Source: Pseudomonadota bacterium
GTDB lineage: Bacteria; Pseudomonadota; Alphaproteobacteria; Rhizobiales; MH13
Assembly: GCA_039024915.1 (NCBI GenBank)
Contig: JBCCPK010000006.1
Coordinates: 124,001-188,000, forward strand
Reading direction: 5' to 3'
DNA: 64,000 nt
The notes beneath the pieces were generated by a model. That model did no database searches and was not told the origin of the DNA. It saw nothing but the letters and a program-made list of their open reading frames with translations. The position numbers and the translations under genes were made by a program. Positions 1 to 8,665 of the stretch are shown here, in pieces. Numbering within the stretch: the stretch's first letter is position 1; each line of letters begins with the position of its first letter.

Positions 1-1515
1 ACACCCGATATGGTTCGACGCTTCGTTGATGCGGACCAGGCGAAGCTCTACCAGTTGATCTGGTCCCGGACGGTAGCGAGCCAGATGGCAGCGTCCGTTT
101 CTGAGCGCACAAGCGTCGACCTTGTGGCGACCGGCGACGGCCATTCCGCGTCGCTGCGTGCCACAGGTTCGGTCATCACTTTCGACGGGTTTCTAGCTGC
201 TTACGACACTGGCGGCTCATCGAAGGACGAAGACGACAAGCGCTTGCCGCCGATAACCGAGCGCGACCGGATCACACAGGAAAAGATCGAGGCAACTGAG
301 AAGTTTACCGAGCCGCCACCGCGTTATTCCGAGGCCAGCCTGGTGAAGCGGATGGAGGAGCTGGGTATCGGTCGACCCTCGACCTACGCAGCCACGCTCG
401 CGGTCCTTCAGGACCGGGACTATATGACCATCGACAAGCGTCGCATCTACGCGAGCGACAAGGGTCGTCTGGTCACCGCGTTCCTTGAAGCGTTTTTCAA
501 GCGCTACGTTGAGTATGACTTCACCGCATCGCTAGAAGAGCAGCTCGATGAGATATCTGCGGGCGAAAAAGACTGGCGCGACGTGCTGCGGGCGTTTTGG
601 ACCGCCTTTTCGTCGTCAGTTGACGATATCTCCGAGTTAAGGATTTCTCAGGTCATCGATGCGCTTAACGATCTCCTTGGACCGCATGTTTTTCCCGATA
701 AAGGCGATGGCGCTGACCCGCGCGCATGTCCCGCCTGCGCGGACGGCAGGCTCTCGCTCAAGATATCGCGATACGGGGCGTTTATCGGTTGCTCAAACTA
801 TCCCGAATGCAACTACACCCGCCAGCTAGCTTCGAACGACAACGAAGACGACGCGCAAACGGGACCGATCGTTTTGGGCGAGGACACCGAAACCGGTGAA
901 CAGATCACGCTACGCGACGGGCGCTTCGGACCCTATGTGCAGCTCGGCGAAGCGCAAAAACCCAAGCGAGCAAGCCTGCCGAAGGGTTGGAGCAAAGCGT
1001 CGATGGACCTTGAAAAGGCCTTGCGCCTTCTATCGTTGCCAAGATTGGTGGGTGCTCACCCAGAAACTCAGAAAGACATCATGGCCGGTATCGGCCGTTA
1101 CGGCCCCTTCGTTCTGCATGATGGCATGTATGCCAATCTCGACTCGGTCGATGAAGTCTTTGAGGTCGGTCTTAATCGTGCCGTAGCCGCACTTGCGGAG
1201 AAAGCGGCTGGCGGCGGTCGTGGTGCGCGGCGCGGAGCACCGGCTGCGCTCAAGACACTGGGCGACCATCCCGACGGCGGACCAGTTACCGTCCATGAAG
1301 GCCGTTACGGCCCTTATGTGAAACACGGTAAGATCAATGCCACGATCCCCAAAGACACCAAACCTGAGGACGTTTCTCTTGAGCAGGCATTGGAGTTGAT
1401 TGCAGCTCGCGCTTCGAAGGCCGGTGGCAAGAAAACCGCCAGCAAAAAGAAAGCGCCTGCGAAGAAGGCGGCCAGCAAGAAGGCTGCACCGAAAAAGGCG
1501 GCCACCGCCGAATGA
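1..1515 (+). CDS. topA: DNA topoisomerase I, C-terminal part (5' end outside window)
   Basis: Type IA topoisomerase that relaxes negative supercoils. The reading frame is open from base 1, so the N-terminal TOPRIM and most of the catalytic core lie upstream of the window. Visible parts are the end of the core (RPSTYAATLAVLQDRDYM), one four-cysteine zinc ribbon (CPAC...CSNYPEC, about residues 239-268 of the visible part), then three repeats of the type GRYGPYV, and a Lys/Ala-rich basic tail. The tail and repeats are usual for alphaproteobacterial TopA. The stop overlaps the rnr start by 4 bp, so the two are probably co-transcribed. Confidence 0.97.
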   Translation, partial: TPDMVRRFVDADQAKLYQLIWSRTVASQMAASVSERTSVDLVATGDGHSASLRATGSVITFDGFLAAYDTGGSSKDEDDKRLPPITERDRITQEKIEATEKFTEPPPRYSEASLVKRMEELGIGRPSTYAATLAVLQDRDYMTIDKRRIYASDKGRLVTAFLEAFFKRYVEYDFTASLEEQLDEISAGEKDWRDVLRAFWTAFSSSVDDISELRISQVIDALNDLLGPHVFPDKGDGADPRACPACADGRLSLKISRYGAFIGCSNYPECNYTRQLASNDNEDDAQTGPIVLGEDTETGEQITLRDGRFGPYVQLGEAQKPKRASLPKGWSKASMDLEKALRLLSLPRLVGAHPETQKDIMAGIGRYGPFVLHDGMYANLDSVDEVFEVGLNRAVAALAEKAAGGGRGARRGAPAALKTLGDHPDGGPVTVHEGRYGPYVKHGKINATIPKDTKPEDVSLEQALELIAARASKAGGKKTASKKKAPAKKAASKKAAPKKAATAE

Positions 1516-3824
1516 GTCGGCTTCCGTCGGACGACGAGATTCTCAGCTTCCTGCGCGATAATCCCGGTCAAAGCGGCAAACGCGAGATTGCGCGCGCATT
1601 CGGCGTCAAAGGTGCCGCACGGATCACCTTGAAGCAGCAACTCAAGTCACTGCGCGATCGCGGCCTCATCGTCAAAGAAGGTGCGCATCTACAGCGTACC
1701 GACGAGCTACCGTCGGTGTTCCCGGCCACCATCGTGTCGGTCGATGACGAGGGCGATTTGCTCGTCCAGCCGAAGCTGGACCGTGAAGCCTACACGGGTT
1801 TACGGTTTGTCTTGAAAGAAAAGCGTGGCGGTCGACGAAGCGCGGGCAGCCAGACGCCCCCAGGCGTTGGCGATATGGTGCTGGTGCGCAAGCTCAGCGA
1901 GCCCGATGCGGATGAGCCTGGTACGGTTCAACTCATCAAGGTGATCGGCAAGCCCAAGGGTCGACATTTCGGCGTTTTGCGCCGGCCATCCAAAGGCGTC
2001 GCGTTTCTTGAACCGGTGGATCGCAAGTCTGAGGTTCTGACCGTTCCTGAGCATCTTATTGGCGATGCACAGGCGGGTGATCTGGTGGCTGCCACACGGC
2101 TTGCGGGTGCACGGAGGCATAACCCGCAGGCTCAGGTCGATGAAGTGTTCGGACAGCTGGGTACCGAAAGGGCGATCAGTCAAATCGCGATCCTGCGCAA
2201 TGACTTGCCTGATGCCTTCCCCGCGGAAGTTATCGCCGAAGTGGAGGGTTTGGAGCCTGCCACGCAGGGCACGCGCGAGGATTGGCGCAAGCTCCCGCTG
2301 ATTACAATCGACCCTGCTGATGCGAAGGATCATGACGATGCCGTACACGCGGCACTGGACGACGACCCATCAAATGAAGGCGGCTACGTCATCACTGTGG
2401 CGATCGCCGACGTAGCTTATTACGTCCGCCCGCATACGGCGCTCGACCGTGAGGCAAGGACACGTGGCAACTCGGTCTATTTCCCCGACCGCGTTATACC
2501 CATGCTCCCTGAGAAGCTTTCGACTGATCTTTGCTCACTCCACGAGGGTGAGGACCGCCCGGCTCTCGCAATCCGCATTGTCATCGATCGCCACGGGCGG
2601 AAGCTCCGGCACAGCCTCCACCGGGTGTGGATTAGGCTGCATGCAGGATTGGCCTACGAAGCCGCGCAGGCCGCTATCGATGGGGGCGAGCCCGCCGAAG
2701 GTATCGAGCCTTGCCCACCGTCATTCATCGAACCCGTTCTAAAACCTTTATGGGCGGCGTATCGGGCGCTGAGCGTTGCGCGCGATAAACGAAGCCCCCT
2801 TGCCTTGGATTTGCCGGAGCGCAAGCTTGTGCTGAACGAGGCTGGAGAGGTCAGCCGCGTGCGGGTTCCGGAGCGTCTCGATGCCCATCGGCTGATCGAA
2901 GAATTCATGATCCAGGCGAATGTTGCCGCCGCCGAGCTGTTGGAAGCAAAAAAGAGAGTATGCCTGTATCGGGTGCACGATGCCCCGAGCCGCGCGAAAT
3001 TCGAGGGCCTCAGAGAGTTTCTCAAAAGCATCAACATCTCCATCGCCAGCCAATCGTCGCTGAGACCCGCCGACTTCAACGGCATCCTCCGGAAAGCGCA
3101 GGGCTCGCCCAATGAGCCGCTCATCAACGAGATGGTTCTGCGCAGCCAGGCGCAAGCAGAATATGCCCCCGAAAACATCGGCCATTTCGGCCTTAACCTC
3201 GGGCGCTATGCCCACTTCACGTCGCCCATCAGGCGCTACGCCGATCTGCTCGTCCACCGCGCCCTACTGGCTGCCTACAGCCTTGGTACGCCCGAGGAAG
3301 CTCAGGAAGCCGATCTTCAGGCGTTGGAGCGGCTGGGCGACCACCTTTCGGGCACCGAACGGCGCGCCATGCTCGCCGAAAGGGAGACGACAGATCGCTT
3401 GATCGCCGCCTTTCTGGCCAATCAGATCGGTGCCCGTTTCGCTGGCAGGATTACCGGGGTTGTCGGCGCTGGGCTTTTTGTTCGCCTCAATGAGACCGGT
3501 GCAGATGGGTTTGTGCCGGTTGCCACGCTTGGAGCGGACTATTTCCGTTACGACGACGTTCAGCAGTCCCTCATCGGTGCAGCAACCGGCTCAACGTATC
3601 AGCTTGGTGATGAGGTGGATGTGCGCTTGACCGAAGCTGCACCAGTTGCCGGCGCGTTACGCTTTGAAATGTTGACCGATGGCAAAGCGGGCAAAGCCGC
3701 AGGGCATGCCAACAAACGTGGTCGGACGACGCCCAAACGCGGCAAGCGCAGCGCGGAAAAACCCCGCAACAAATCGGCGGCCAGCCATGCGCGCACAAAG
3801 GTCCGCAAGGCGCGTGGCCGCTAG
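1512..3824 (+). CDS. rnr: Ribonuclease R
   Basis: 3'-5' exoribonuclease of the RNase II/RNB family that degrades structured RNA. At 770 residues it has the normal length for RNase R. An N-terminal winged-helix/cold-shock region precedes the RNB domain, where acidic metal-binding residues are seen in ITIDPADAKDHDDAV and the RNB signature SPIRRYADLLVHR lies near residues 570-585. An S1 domain follows (FAGRITGVVGAGLFVRL), then a Lys/Arg-rich tail. The ATG overlaps the topA stop (ATGA). The 3' end overlaps the Nudix gene by up to 38 bp. Confidence 0.97.
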   Translation: MSRLPSDDEILSFLRDNPGQSGKREIARAFGVKGAARITLKQQLKSLRDRGLIVKEGAHLQRTDELPSVFPATIVSVDDEGDLLVQPKLDREAYTGLRFVLKEKRGGRRSAGSQTPPGVGDMVLVRKLSEPDADEPGTVQLIKVIGKPKGRHFGVLRRPSKGVAFLEPVDRKSEVLTVPEHLIGDAQAGDLVAATRLAGARRHNPQAQVDEVFGQLGTERAISQIAILRNDLPDAFPAEVIAEVEGLEPATQGTREDWRKLPLITIDPADAKDHDDAVHAALDDDPSNEGGYVITVAIADVAYYVRPHTALDREARTRGNSVYFPDRVIPMLPEKLSTDLCSLHEGEDRPALAIRIVIDRHGRKLRHSLHRVWIRLHAGLAYEAAQAAIDGGEPAEGIEPCPPSFIEPVLKPLWAAYRALSVARDKRSPLALDLPERKLVLNEAGEVSRVRVPERLDAHRLIEEFMIQANVAAAELLEAKKRVCLYRVHDAPSRAKFEGLREFLKSINISIASQSSLRPADFNGILRKAQGSPNEPLINEMVLRSQAQAEYAPENIGHFGLNLGRYAHFTSPIRRYADLLVHRALLAAYSLGTPEEAQEADLQALERLGDHLSGTERRAMLAERETTDRLIAAFLANQIGARFAGRITGVVGAGLFVRLNETGADGFVPVATLGADYFRYDDVQQSLIGAATGSTYQLGDEVDVRLTEAAPVAGALRFEMLTDGKAGKAAGHANKRGRTTPKRGKRSAEKPRNKSAASHARTKVRKARGR

Positions 3825-4464
3825 GACAGCGGACACCTCCAACAAACCTGTCGTGCGGGCTCAGCCAGCGGCCAGCCTCATCGCGCTATGGGTGGGAAGT
3901 GGTGAACAACGGGTCCTGATGGGTCGCAGGAACCCAGATTTGGCCTTCCTTCCCAACGTAATGGTGTTTCCCGGCGGACGGCTTGAGGCACGGGATCGAC
4001 AATCGGTAGCCGAACTCTCCCCGCACGCACACGATAGGCTGAGCCAGGAAATCGGAGCTCGTGGCAACCCTTTCCGATTTGCCGCCTGCGCAATCCGTGA
4101 GACCAACGAGGAAGCAGGGTTCGACCTCGCCCGGTGTTTGGCGGGATCGCTGTCCTATGTGGCCCGTGCGATCACGCCTGCCCGATTTCCCAAGCGCTAC
4201 GACACGCGTTTTCTCTTGGCTCGGATCGAAGATGGTTGGAGCCCTCGGTCATCGCCAGGAGGAGACGGCGAGTTGCTCGACGTCGGCTGGTACGCCCCTG
4301 GCGACCTTGATCGCTCCGAAATGCATCACGTAACCCGTGCCATCTATGATCAGGTGATGACCGCCGGTTTCAGCCGTGACGAAGCCCCAATCCTCATAGC
4401 AGACCGGACCCCCAGAAACTGGCACGGCCGTCCCGCTCTGCGATCCAAGGATCTTCGCACATAA
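3787..4464 (+). CDS. Nudix hydrolase with long insertion in the Nudix box
   Basis: Pyrophosphohydrolase of the Nudix superfamily, 225 residues from the ATG at 3787. The frame is open back to 3679, so a longer form is possible. FPGGRLEARD and the RETNEEAGF half of the Nudix box are separated by about 30 extra residues. An insertion at this place is known in the NUDT19/RP2 group, some of which hydrolyse acyl-CoAs. The substrate cannot be read from sequence. The gene overlaps the end of rnr by 38 bp, which suggests translational coupling. Confidence 0.85.
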   Translation: MRAQRSARRVAARTADTSNKPVVRAQPAASLIALWVGSGEQRVLMGRRNPDLAFLPNVMVFPGGRLEARDRQSVAELSPHAHDRLSQEIGARGNPFRFAACAIRETNEEAGFDLARCLAGSLSYVARAITPARFPKRYDTRFLLARIEDGWSPRSSPGGDGELLDVGWYAPGDLDRSEMHHVTRAIYDQVMTAGFSRDEAPILIADRTPRNWHGRPALRSKDLRT

Positions 4465-4510
4465 ACACTGGCCGCCGTCTGGCATATGAGCGCTAGGGCG
4501 GCTGTTCCTC

Positions 4511-4539
4511 TTGACTTTCACGGGGCTCCCGGCGATAGC
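4511..4539 (+). promoter_or_regulatory. Possible sigma-70 promoter of rpmG
   Basis: TTGACT at 4511-4516 is followed after 17 bp by GATAGC at 4534-4539, about 90 bp upstream of the rpmG start. The -35 matches consensus in 5 of 6 positions and the -10 in only 3, so the call is tentative. Confidence 0.35.
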
Positions 4540-4626
4540 ACCGGCTCAAATGCGCGATACCGCGCACTTAATGCTTTTGCGGCCGCTCGTTCACTGGCCG
4601 AACAAACTTTTCGAAGGCTCTTCATC

Positions 4627-4794
4627 ATGGCTAAGGCTACCACCATCAAGATACGCCTCGTCTCTACGGCCGACACCGGCTACTTCTACGTGACGAAGAA
4701 AAACTCTCGTACGATGACCGAGAAAATGGTTGTGCGGAAATACGATCCCGTCGCGCGCAAGCACGTCGAGTTCAAAGAAGCAAAAATCAAATAA
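4627..4794 (+). CDS. rpmG: 50S ribosomal protein L33
   Basis: Small protein of the large ribosomal subunit, 55 residues, the usual alphaproteobacterial length. The sequence [20 protein letters not shown] and the C-terminal [20 protein letters not shown] are typical. This form lacks the CxxC zinc pairs, as many proteobacterial L33 proteins do. The start is the ATG at 4627 preceded by GAAGG about 9 bp upstream; the same frame is open back to 4486 but the extra N-terminus is not part of the family. A clear terminator follows. Confidence 0.97.
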   Translation: MAKATTIKIRLVSTADTGYFYVTKKNSRTMTEKMVVRKYDPVARKHVEFKEAKIK

Positions 4795-4817
4795 ATCGCA
4801 GCCCAGCTGCAAAGATG

Positions 4818-4843
4818 AAAACGCGCCTGGTGGCGCGTTTTTT
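4818..4843 (+). terminator. Rho-independent terminator of rpmG
   Basis: Stem AAAACGCGCC / GGCGCGTTTT with a TGGT loop, ending in a run of six T (4838-4843), 24 bp after the rpmG stop. Confidence 0.9.
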
Positions 4844-4866
4844 GATTCTGGCGAGCAGAAAAAAGA

Positions 4867-4922
4867 GGCTGGTGCCGCTCTCCGGGCTTGAGGAGGCCGG
4901 AATGTGGAGCTCGGCACCAGCC
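4867..4922. repeat. Long perfect-stem inverted repeat in the rpmG-pleD intergenic region
   Basis: GGCTGGTGCCG at 4867-4877 pairs perfectly with CGGCACCAGCC at 4912-4922, an 11-bp stem. The 34-nt loop can extend the pairing (GCTCTCC against GGAGC). A second hairpin follows at 4941-4977. The 307-bp gap 4795-5101 holds this, the rpmG terminator and the repeat at 5064-5086. No convincing gene is seen there: the open frame at 4815-5030 begins inside the terminator and lacks a ribosome-binding site. Confidence 0.7.
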
Positions 4923-4940
4923 ATCCCAAACACTTCGGGG

Positions 4941-4977
4941 TGTGCGGCGGACCCGAAGCGCAAATGGGACCCGCACA
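4941..4977. repeat. Second intergenic hairpin (TGTGCGG / CCGCACA)
   Basis: TGTGCGG at 4941-4947 pairs with CCGCACA at 4971-4977. It stands 18 bp beyond the larger inverted repeat. There is no T-run, so it is not a classical terminator in either direction. Confidence 0.5.
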
Positions 4978-5063
4978 TGGCGGTGGCTCATAAGGCTCGC
5001 GTCAGCACGAAAGTTCAAGCAAAAGCCTAGTATTTAGGGGGCTAAGCAGCGTGCTTTGAGCGG

Positions 5064-5086
5064 TTAACCTTGCTCATTGAGGTTAA
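5064..5086. repeat. TTAACCT-N9-AGGTTAA inverted repeat after pleD
   Basis: Perfect 7-bp arms at 5064-5070 and 5080-5086 with a 9-bp spacer, just beyond the pleD stop. It could form a hairpin at the end of the divK-pleD transcript, but no T-run follows. TTAA repeats also recall CtrA half sites, although the spacing does not fit TTAA-N7-TTAA. Confidence 0.4.
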
Positions 5087-5101
5087 AACAGTTTGTTAAC
5101 T

Positions 5102-6463
5102 CTAGGCGGCAAGCATCACACGATTGCGGCCCTCGCGCTTAGCCTTGTACAGCGCTTCATCAGCACGTTTGAGAACCGCTTCGGGCGTATCATGCGTGCC
5201 CTTCACGCTCGCGACACCCAATGAGACGGTGATGCTGAGCGACTTCTGCCCGCCAGCGACGGGTATCGGGTCCGTTTCCATGCTTGCGCGCAGACGTTCA
5301 GCGATGGAGGCCGCCACGTCGTTTGGCGTATCGGGCAAAACCAGAACGAACTCCTCCCCACCATAGCGGCAGGCAAGGTCTGCGCCCCGAACTGAACGAC
5401 GGATCCGATCACCGAATTCGCGCAGCACATCGTCACCAACATCGTGGCCGTGACTATCGTTGATCGATTTAAAGAAATCGATGTCCGTCATGACGACAGA
5501 CAGCGATTTGTTGCGGGTAATGGCCTGCGCGGTCAGCGTCTTGAAATGGGTATCGAAATATCCACGGTTATGCAGCCCGGTAAGACGGTCCATGATGGCC
5601 ATTTCCATGGTCTGCTCGACCGAATGGCGCAGCTCATCCGCATACGCCTTCCGCCGCAATTGGGTGACGGTGCGCGCCATGAGTTCGTTTTGATCGATTG
5701 GGCGCATGAGATAGTCATTCACGCCCATATCAAGACCACGCAGAAGCTTGGCGTCATTTTCGGGGTCGGCGATCATGATGATCGGAAGTGAACGCGTCTT
5801 CTCGATGTTTCGCAGCTGGGAACAAAGGCGTAGCCCGTCATAGCTGCTCAGCGAAAGTGACACGATGATAAGATCATAATTGTGGTCTGAGATCGTGAAC
5901 AAAGCCGATTCCGGGTCGGTGTGCACATCGACTTCAAAGCGTTTGCTCAACGTTTGCCGCAGCCGCTCATAGGAGCTGGCGCGGTCGTCCACGATGAGGA
6001 TTTGGCCGCTGACCTCGCTGGTAAAAACATTGGGATGGTCATCGCCACTGTTGCCGCGCGATGTCGCACGTCCGTGCAACTCATCAAGCAGGCGCTTCAG
6101 CCTGACAAGGTTCTTCACACGGGTAAGAAGGGCCACATCGCGGATCGGCTTGGTAAGAAAATCATCCGCACCAGCCTCAAGACCCGTTACCCGGTCACTG
6201 GGCTGATCAAGAGCTGTCACCATCACGACGGGAATGTGCGCAGTGGCGGGGTCGGACTTCAGACGGCGGCAGGTCTCGAAACCGTCAAGTCCAGGCATCA
6301 TCACGTCGAGGATAACGATATCGCAAGATGACTTAGCCGCGACATCGAGAGCTTCAAAGCCGCTGGTGGCTGTCAAAACCTCGAAATACTCTGCCTTCAG
6401 CCTTGCTTCGAGCAGCTTCACGTTTGCAACAATGTCATCGACCACTAAAACACGCGCGGTCAT
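5102..6463 (-). CDS. pleD: PleD-type response regulator diguanylate cyclase
   Basis: Makes cyclic di-GMP in response to phosphorylation. It has 453 residues, matching Caulobacter PleD. Two receiver domains are followed by GGDEF. The first receiver (1-120) has the D9-D10 acidic pocket and phospho-acceptor D53 (DIVILDVMMPG). The second is degenerate (IIVSLSLSSYDG lacks the Asp). The GGDEF motif is GGEEF, preceded by RGAD, the RxxD inhibitory product site. The start is the ATG at 6463 with AAGGGGACC upstream; the longer open frame back to 6562 overlaps divK and is rejected. It lies 20 bp downstream of divK, probably in one operon. Confidence 0.96.
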   Translation of the reverse strand: MTARVLVVDDIVANVKLLEARLKAEYFEVLTATSGFEALDVAAKSSCDIVILDVMMPGLDGFETCRRLKSDPATAHIPVVMVTALDQPSDRVTGLEAGADDFLTKPIRDVALLTRVKNLVRLKRLLDELHGRATSRGNSGDDHPNVFTSEVSGQILIVDDRASSYERLRQTLSKRFEVDVHTDPESALFTISDHNYDLIIVSLSLSSYDGLRLCSQLRNIEKTRSLPIIMIADPENDAKLLRGLDMGVNDYLMRPIDQNELMARTVTQLRRKAYADELRHSVEQTMEMAIMDRLTGLHNRGYFDTHFKTLTAQAITRNKSLSVVMTDIDFFKSINDSHGHDVGDDVLREFGDRIRRSVRGADLACRYGGEEFVLVLPDTPNDVAASIAERLRASMETDPIPVAGGQKSLSITVSLGVASVKGTHDTPEAVLKRADEALYKAKREGRNRVMLAA

Positions 6464-6483
6464 GATGGGTCCCCTTCCCGCAT

Positions 6484-6855
6484 TCAGGTCTCGCCAACGA
6501 ATGTTCGCACGGTATCGAGAAAATGATGCACCGAGATCGGCTTTGAGATGTACGCTTCGCATCCACCCGACCGGATACGCTCCTCATCGCCCTTCATTGC
6601 AAAGGCCGTGACAGCGACAACCGGAATGTGCCGCAGCTCATCATCTTCTTTGAGCCAGCGTGTCACATCGAGGCCGGAAACTTCAGGCAATTGAATGTCC
6701 ATCAAAATGAGATCCGGGCGATGCGTACGCGCCAGTTCCATTGCGTCCATCCCGTTGCCGGTCTTGACCGTCTGGTAACCCTTGGCCTCCAACAGATCGC
6801 TGAACAGCTTCATGTTGAGCTCATTGTCCTCAACGATCAGGATGGTTTTGCTCAT
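6484..6855 (-). CDS. divK: Single-domain response regulator DivK
   Basis: Cell-cycle and polarity phospho-signalling protein, 123 residues, a lone receiver domain without output. The acidic pocket is E9-D10, the phospho-acceptor is D53 ([10 protein letters not shown]), and T/K switch residues occur in [13 protein letters not shown] and ISKPIS. The ATG at 6855 has a strong Shine-Dalgarno (AAGGAGA). It heads the divK-pleD operon. The upstream gap carries two GANTC sites and a CtrA-like box. Confidence 0.96.
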   Translation of the reverse strand: MSKTILIVEDNELNMKLFSDLLEAKGYQTVKTGNGMDAMELARTHRPDLILMDIQLPEVSGLDVTRWLKEDDELRHIPVVAVTAFAMKGDEERIRSGGCEAYISKPISVHHFLDTVRTFVGET

Positions 6856-6918
6856 TTTGGTCTCCTTGGCCCGCCGCCAACCGGTTTGGCGCGAGCCGGG
6901 GCGACCATCACAATAGAG

Positions 6919-6941
6919 ACGATTCACCCCTTGAGAATCGT
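6919..6941. promoter_or_regulatory. Inverted repeat containing two GANTC sites upstream of divK
   Basis: ACGATTC (6919-6925) and GAATCGT (6935-6941) form perfect 7-bp arms around a 9-bp spacer. Both arms contain a GANTC site, the target of the CcrM methylase, and methylated GANTC promoters are read by GcrA in alphaproteobacteria. It lies about 65-85 bp upstream of the divK ATG. Confidence 0.45.
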
Positions 6942-7013
6942 TATGCCGCCTAAATCTTGAAGAAAATGCAAAGGCGGGTTGCGGATCTGCTTCCGGGTCT
7001 GTTTCCAGGCCGG

Positions 7014-7029
7014 TTAAATAGGCCATAAC
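7014..7029. promoter_or_regulatory. CtrA-like box between divK and the DUF3572 gene
   Basis: TTAAATAGGCCATAAC fits TTAA-N7-TTAAC with one mismatch in the second half. It lies between divergent divK and DUF3572 genes. This is a pattern match only. Confidence 0.35.
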
Positions 7030-7052
7030 GTGTGAGAGAGTTGGAGAGCATG

Positions 7053-7313
7053 ATGCCCCCATCGCTTGGCAGTATCACAGGCGATCTGATGGTCTTTCTT
7101 TCTGCAAGACCAGAGGAGCTTGCGCGGTTTTTCGCAGAGACTGGTGCAGAGCCGCAGAGCATCCGCAATCAGCTTGAAGACCAAAGCTTCCAGTCGGGGG
7201 CGATCGACTACCTCGTTTCGAATGAACCCCTTCTCTTGGCTTTCTGCGAAGAGGCCGGCCACGATCCTGCGCGTCTATCTGCGCTTGCCAGGCAAGAAGG
7301 TCGGTGGATGTAG
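7053..7313 (+). CDS. DUF3572 family protein
   Basis: Protein of 86 residues of unknown function, found mainly in Rhizobiales and usually beside divK/pleD/dinB as here. It is predicted soluble and helical, without signal peptide, membrane span or cysteine-rich motif. GGAG at 7043-7046 favours the ATG at 7053; the ATG at 7050 and a GTG at 7032 are alternatives. The end overlaps the dinB start by 10 bp, so the two are probably translationally coupled. Confidence 0.8.
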   Translation: MPPSLGSITGDLMVFLSARPEELARFFAETGAEPQSIRNQLEDQSFQSGAIDYLVSNEPLLLAFCEEAGHDPARLSALARQEGRWM

Positions 7314-8665
7314 TGCATCGTCTGTGCCGCTCCTGCCTAACGGTCAACGGCCTTTCGAACGGTGAGCGTTGTGGCGTGTGCGGCTCGCCACGGGTTGTGG
7401 AGCACGAGGAGCTTCTCGACCTGACGATCGCGCACATCGATTGCGATGCGTTTTACGCAGCAGTAGAGAAACGCGACAATCCTTCGCTTGCCGACCAGCC
7501 TGTGATTGTTGGAGGCGGGACGCGCGGTGTCGTGACAACGTGCTGCTATTTGGCCCGAATCCACGGTGTGCGTTCGGCGATGCCTATGTTCAAGGCGCGC
7601 AAACTCTGTCCGGACGCCCAAATCATCAAGCCGAGGATGCACCGTTACGCCGAAGTCGGCCAGAAGGTGCGTGCGATGATGCTTGCGTTGACGCCGATGG
7701 TGGAACCGCTTTCCATCGATGAGGCGTTCCTCGACTTGTCAGGGACCCAGAAGCTGCATAACGCGTCTCCCGCTTTGTCATTGGGCCGCTTTGCTCGCGA
7801 CGTCGAGGAGCAGATCGGGATAAGCGTCTCGATCGGCCTGTCCTACAACAAGTCGATGGCGAAGATGGCGTCTGACCGGGATAAACCGCGCGGCTTTACG
7901 GTCATAGGTAAGCGGGAGAGCACTGCCTTTTTGGCCCCTCAGTCTGTCCGTGCGCTTTTCGGTGTCGGCGAAGCAATGGCCGGAAAGCTCGAGGCAGCAG
8001 GCTACCGAACACTTTCCGATTTGCAGGAAGCAGACACATCGGCACTTATGCGCAAGTTTGGCGAGCATGGCCTGCATTTACGGGACCTTGCTTCGGGGAT
8101 TGATCCGCGTCCAGTCAGACCGGAAAGAGGCCGAAAAAGCGTCTCCAGTGAGCGAACCTTCTCTGAAGATGTGTCTGAGCTGGAGGCGTTGCGTGTGCAT
8201 GCGCGTGCATCCTGCGAACGGGTTTCTCAACAGCTCAAAGACAAACAGCTTGCCGGACGGACGGTTACGCTCAAGATCAAGACCGCCCGCTTCAAAACCG
8301 TATCACGTGCGCACTCGTTAGACCGCCCAACCCAGAGCGCGGATCGGCTGTTCGGAACCGCCGACGCGCTGTTGCGGCCCCTTGCCGATGGCACACCGTA
8401 CCGGTTGCTCGGCGTTGGTATCTCCGACCTGCATGCCGGAGAAGACGCAGATGACAGGGACCTTGCTGACGATGGCGCCATGAAACGTTCGCAAGCCGAA
8501 GCCGCCATGGATCGCGTCCGTGGCCGTTTTGGGCGCGAAGCGGTTCAAGTGGGACTGCTCATGCCTCAGCCGACCAAGGCAAGCCCTGCTGGTTACTCGG
8601 GACAGGCCGACGGCAGGAAGGCTGTAAAGTCAGACAGCACACCGCGCAACGAGAATGAGCCATAG
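7304..8665 (+). CDS. dinB: DNA polymerase IV (Y family) with N-terminal zinc-ribbon
   Basis: Error-prone translesion polymerase, 453 residues. The Y-family core starts near residue 41: IAHIDCDAFYAAVEKRDNP carries the first catalytic Asp, the steric gate and YLAR-type fingers follow, and LSIDEAFLDLSG carries the Asp-Glu pair. The little-finger domain lies C-terminal. Before the core there are two cysteine pairs, CRSC and CGVC, a small zinc-ribbon-like extension absent from E. coli DinB but seen in rhizobial relatives. The GTG at 7304 is taken as start; the GTG at 7313 is an alternative. The 3' end overlaps convergent eipB by 73 bp. Confidence 0.94.
   Translation: MDVVHRLCRSCLTVNGLSNGERCGVCGSPRVVEHEELLDLTIAHIDCDAFYAAVEKRDNPSLADQPVIVGGGTRGVVTTCCYLARIHGVRSAMPMFKARKLCPDAQIIKPRMHRYAEVGQKVRAMMLALTPMVEPLSIDEAFLDLSGTQKLHNASPALSLGRFARDVEEQIGISVSIGLSYNKSMAKMASDRDKPRGFTVIGKRESTAFLAPQSVRALFGVGEAMAGKLEAAGYRTLSDLQEADTSALMRKFGEHGLHLRDLASGIDPRPVRPERGRKSVSSERTFSEDVSELEALRVHARASCERVSQQLKDKQLAGRTVTLKIKTARFKTVSRAHSLDRPTQSADRLFGTADALLRPLADGTPYRLLGVGISDLHAGEDADDRDLADDGAMKRSQAEAAMDRVRGRFGREAVQVGLLMPQPTKASPAGYSGQADGRKAVKSDSTPRNENEP

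Noticed and set aside
4815-5030. 71-codon frame after rpmG
   Set aside because: Begins inside the rpmG terminator, spans the hairpins and lacks a Shine-Dalgarno.
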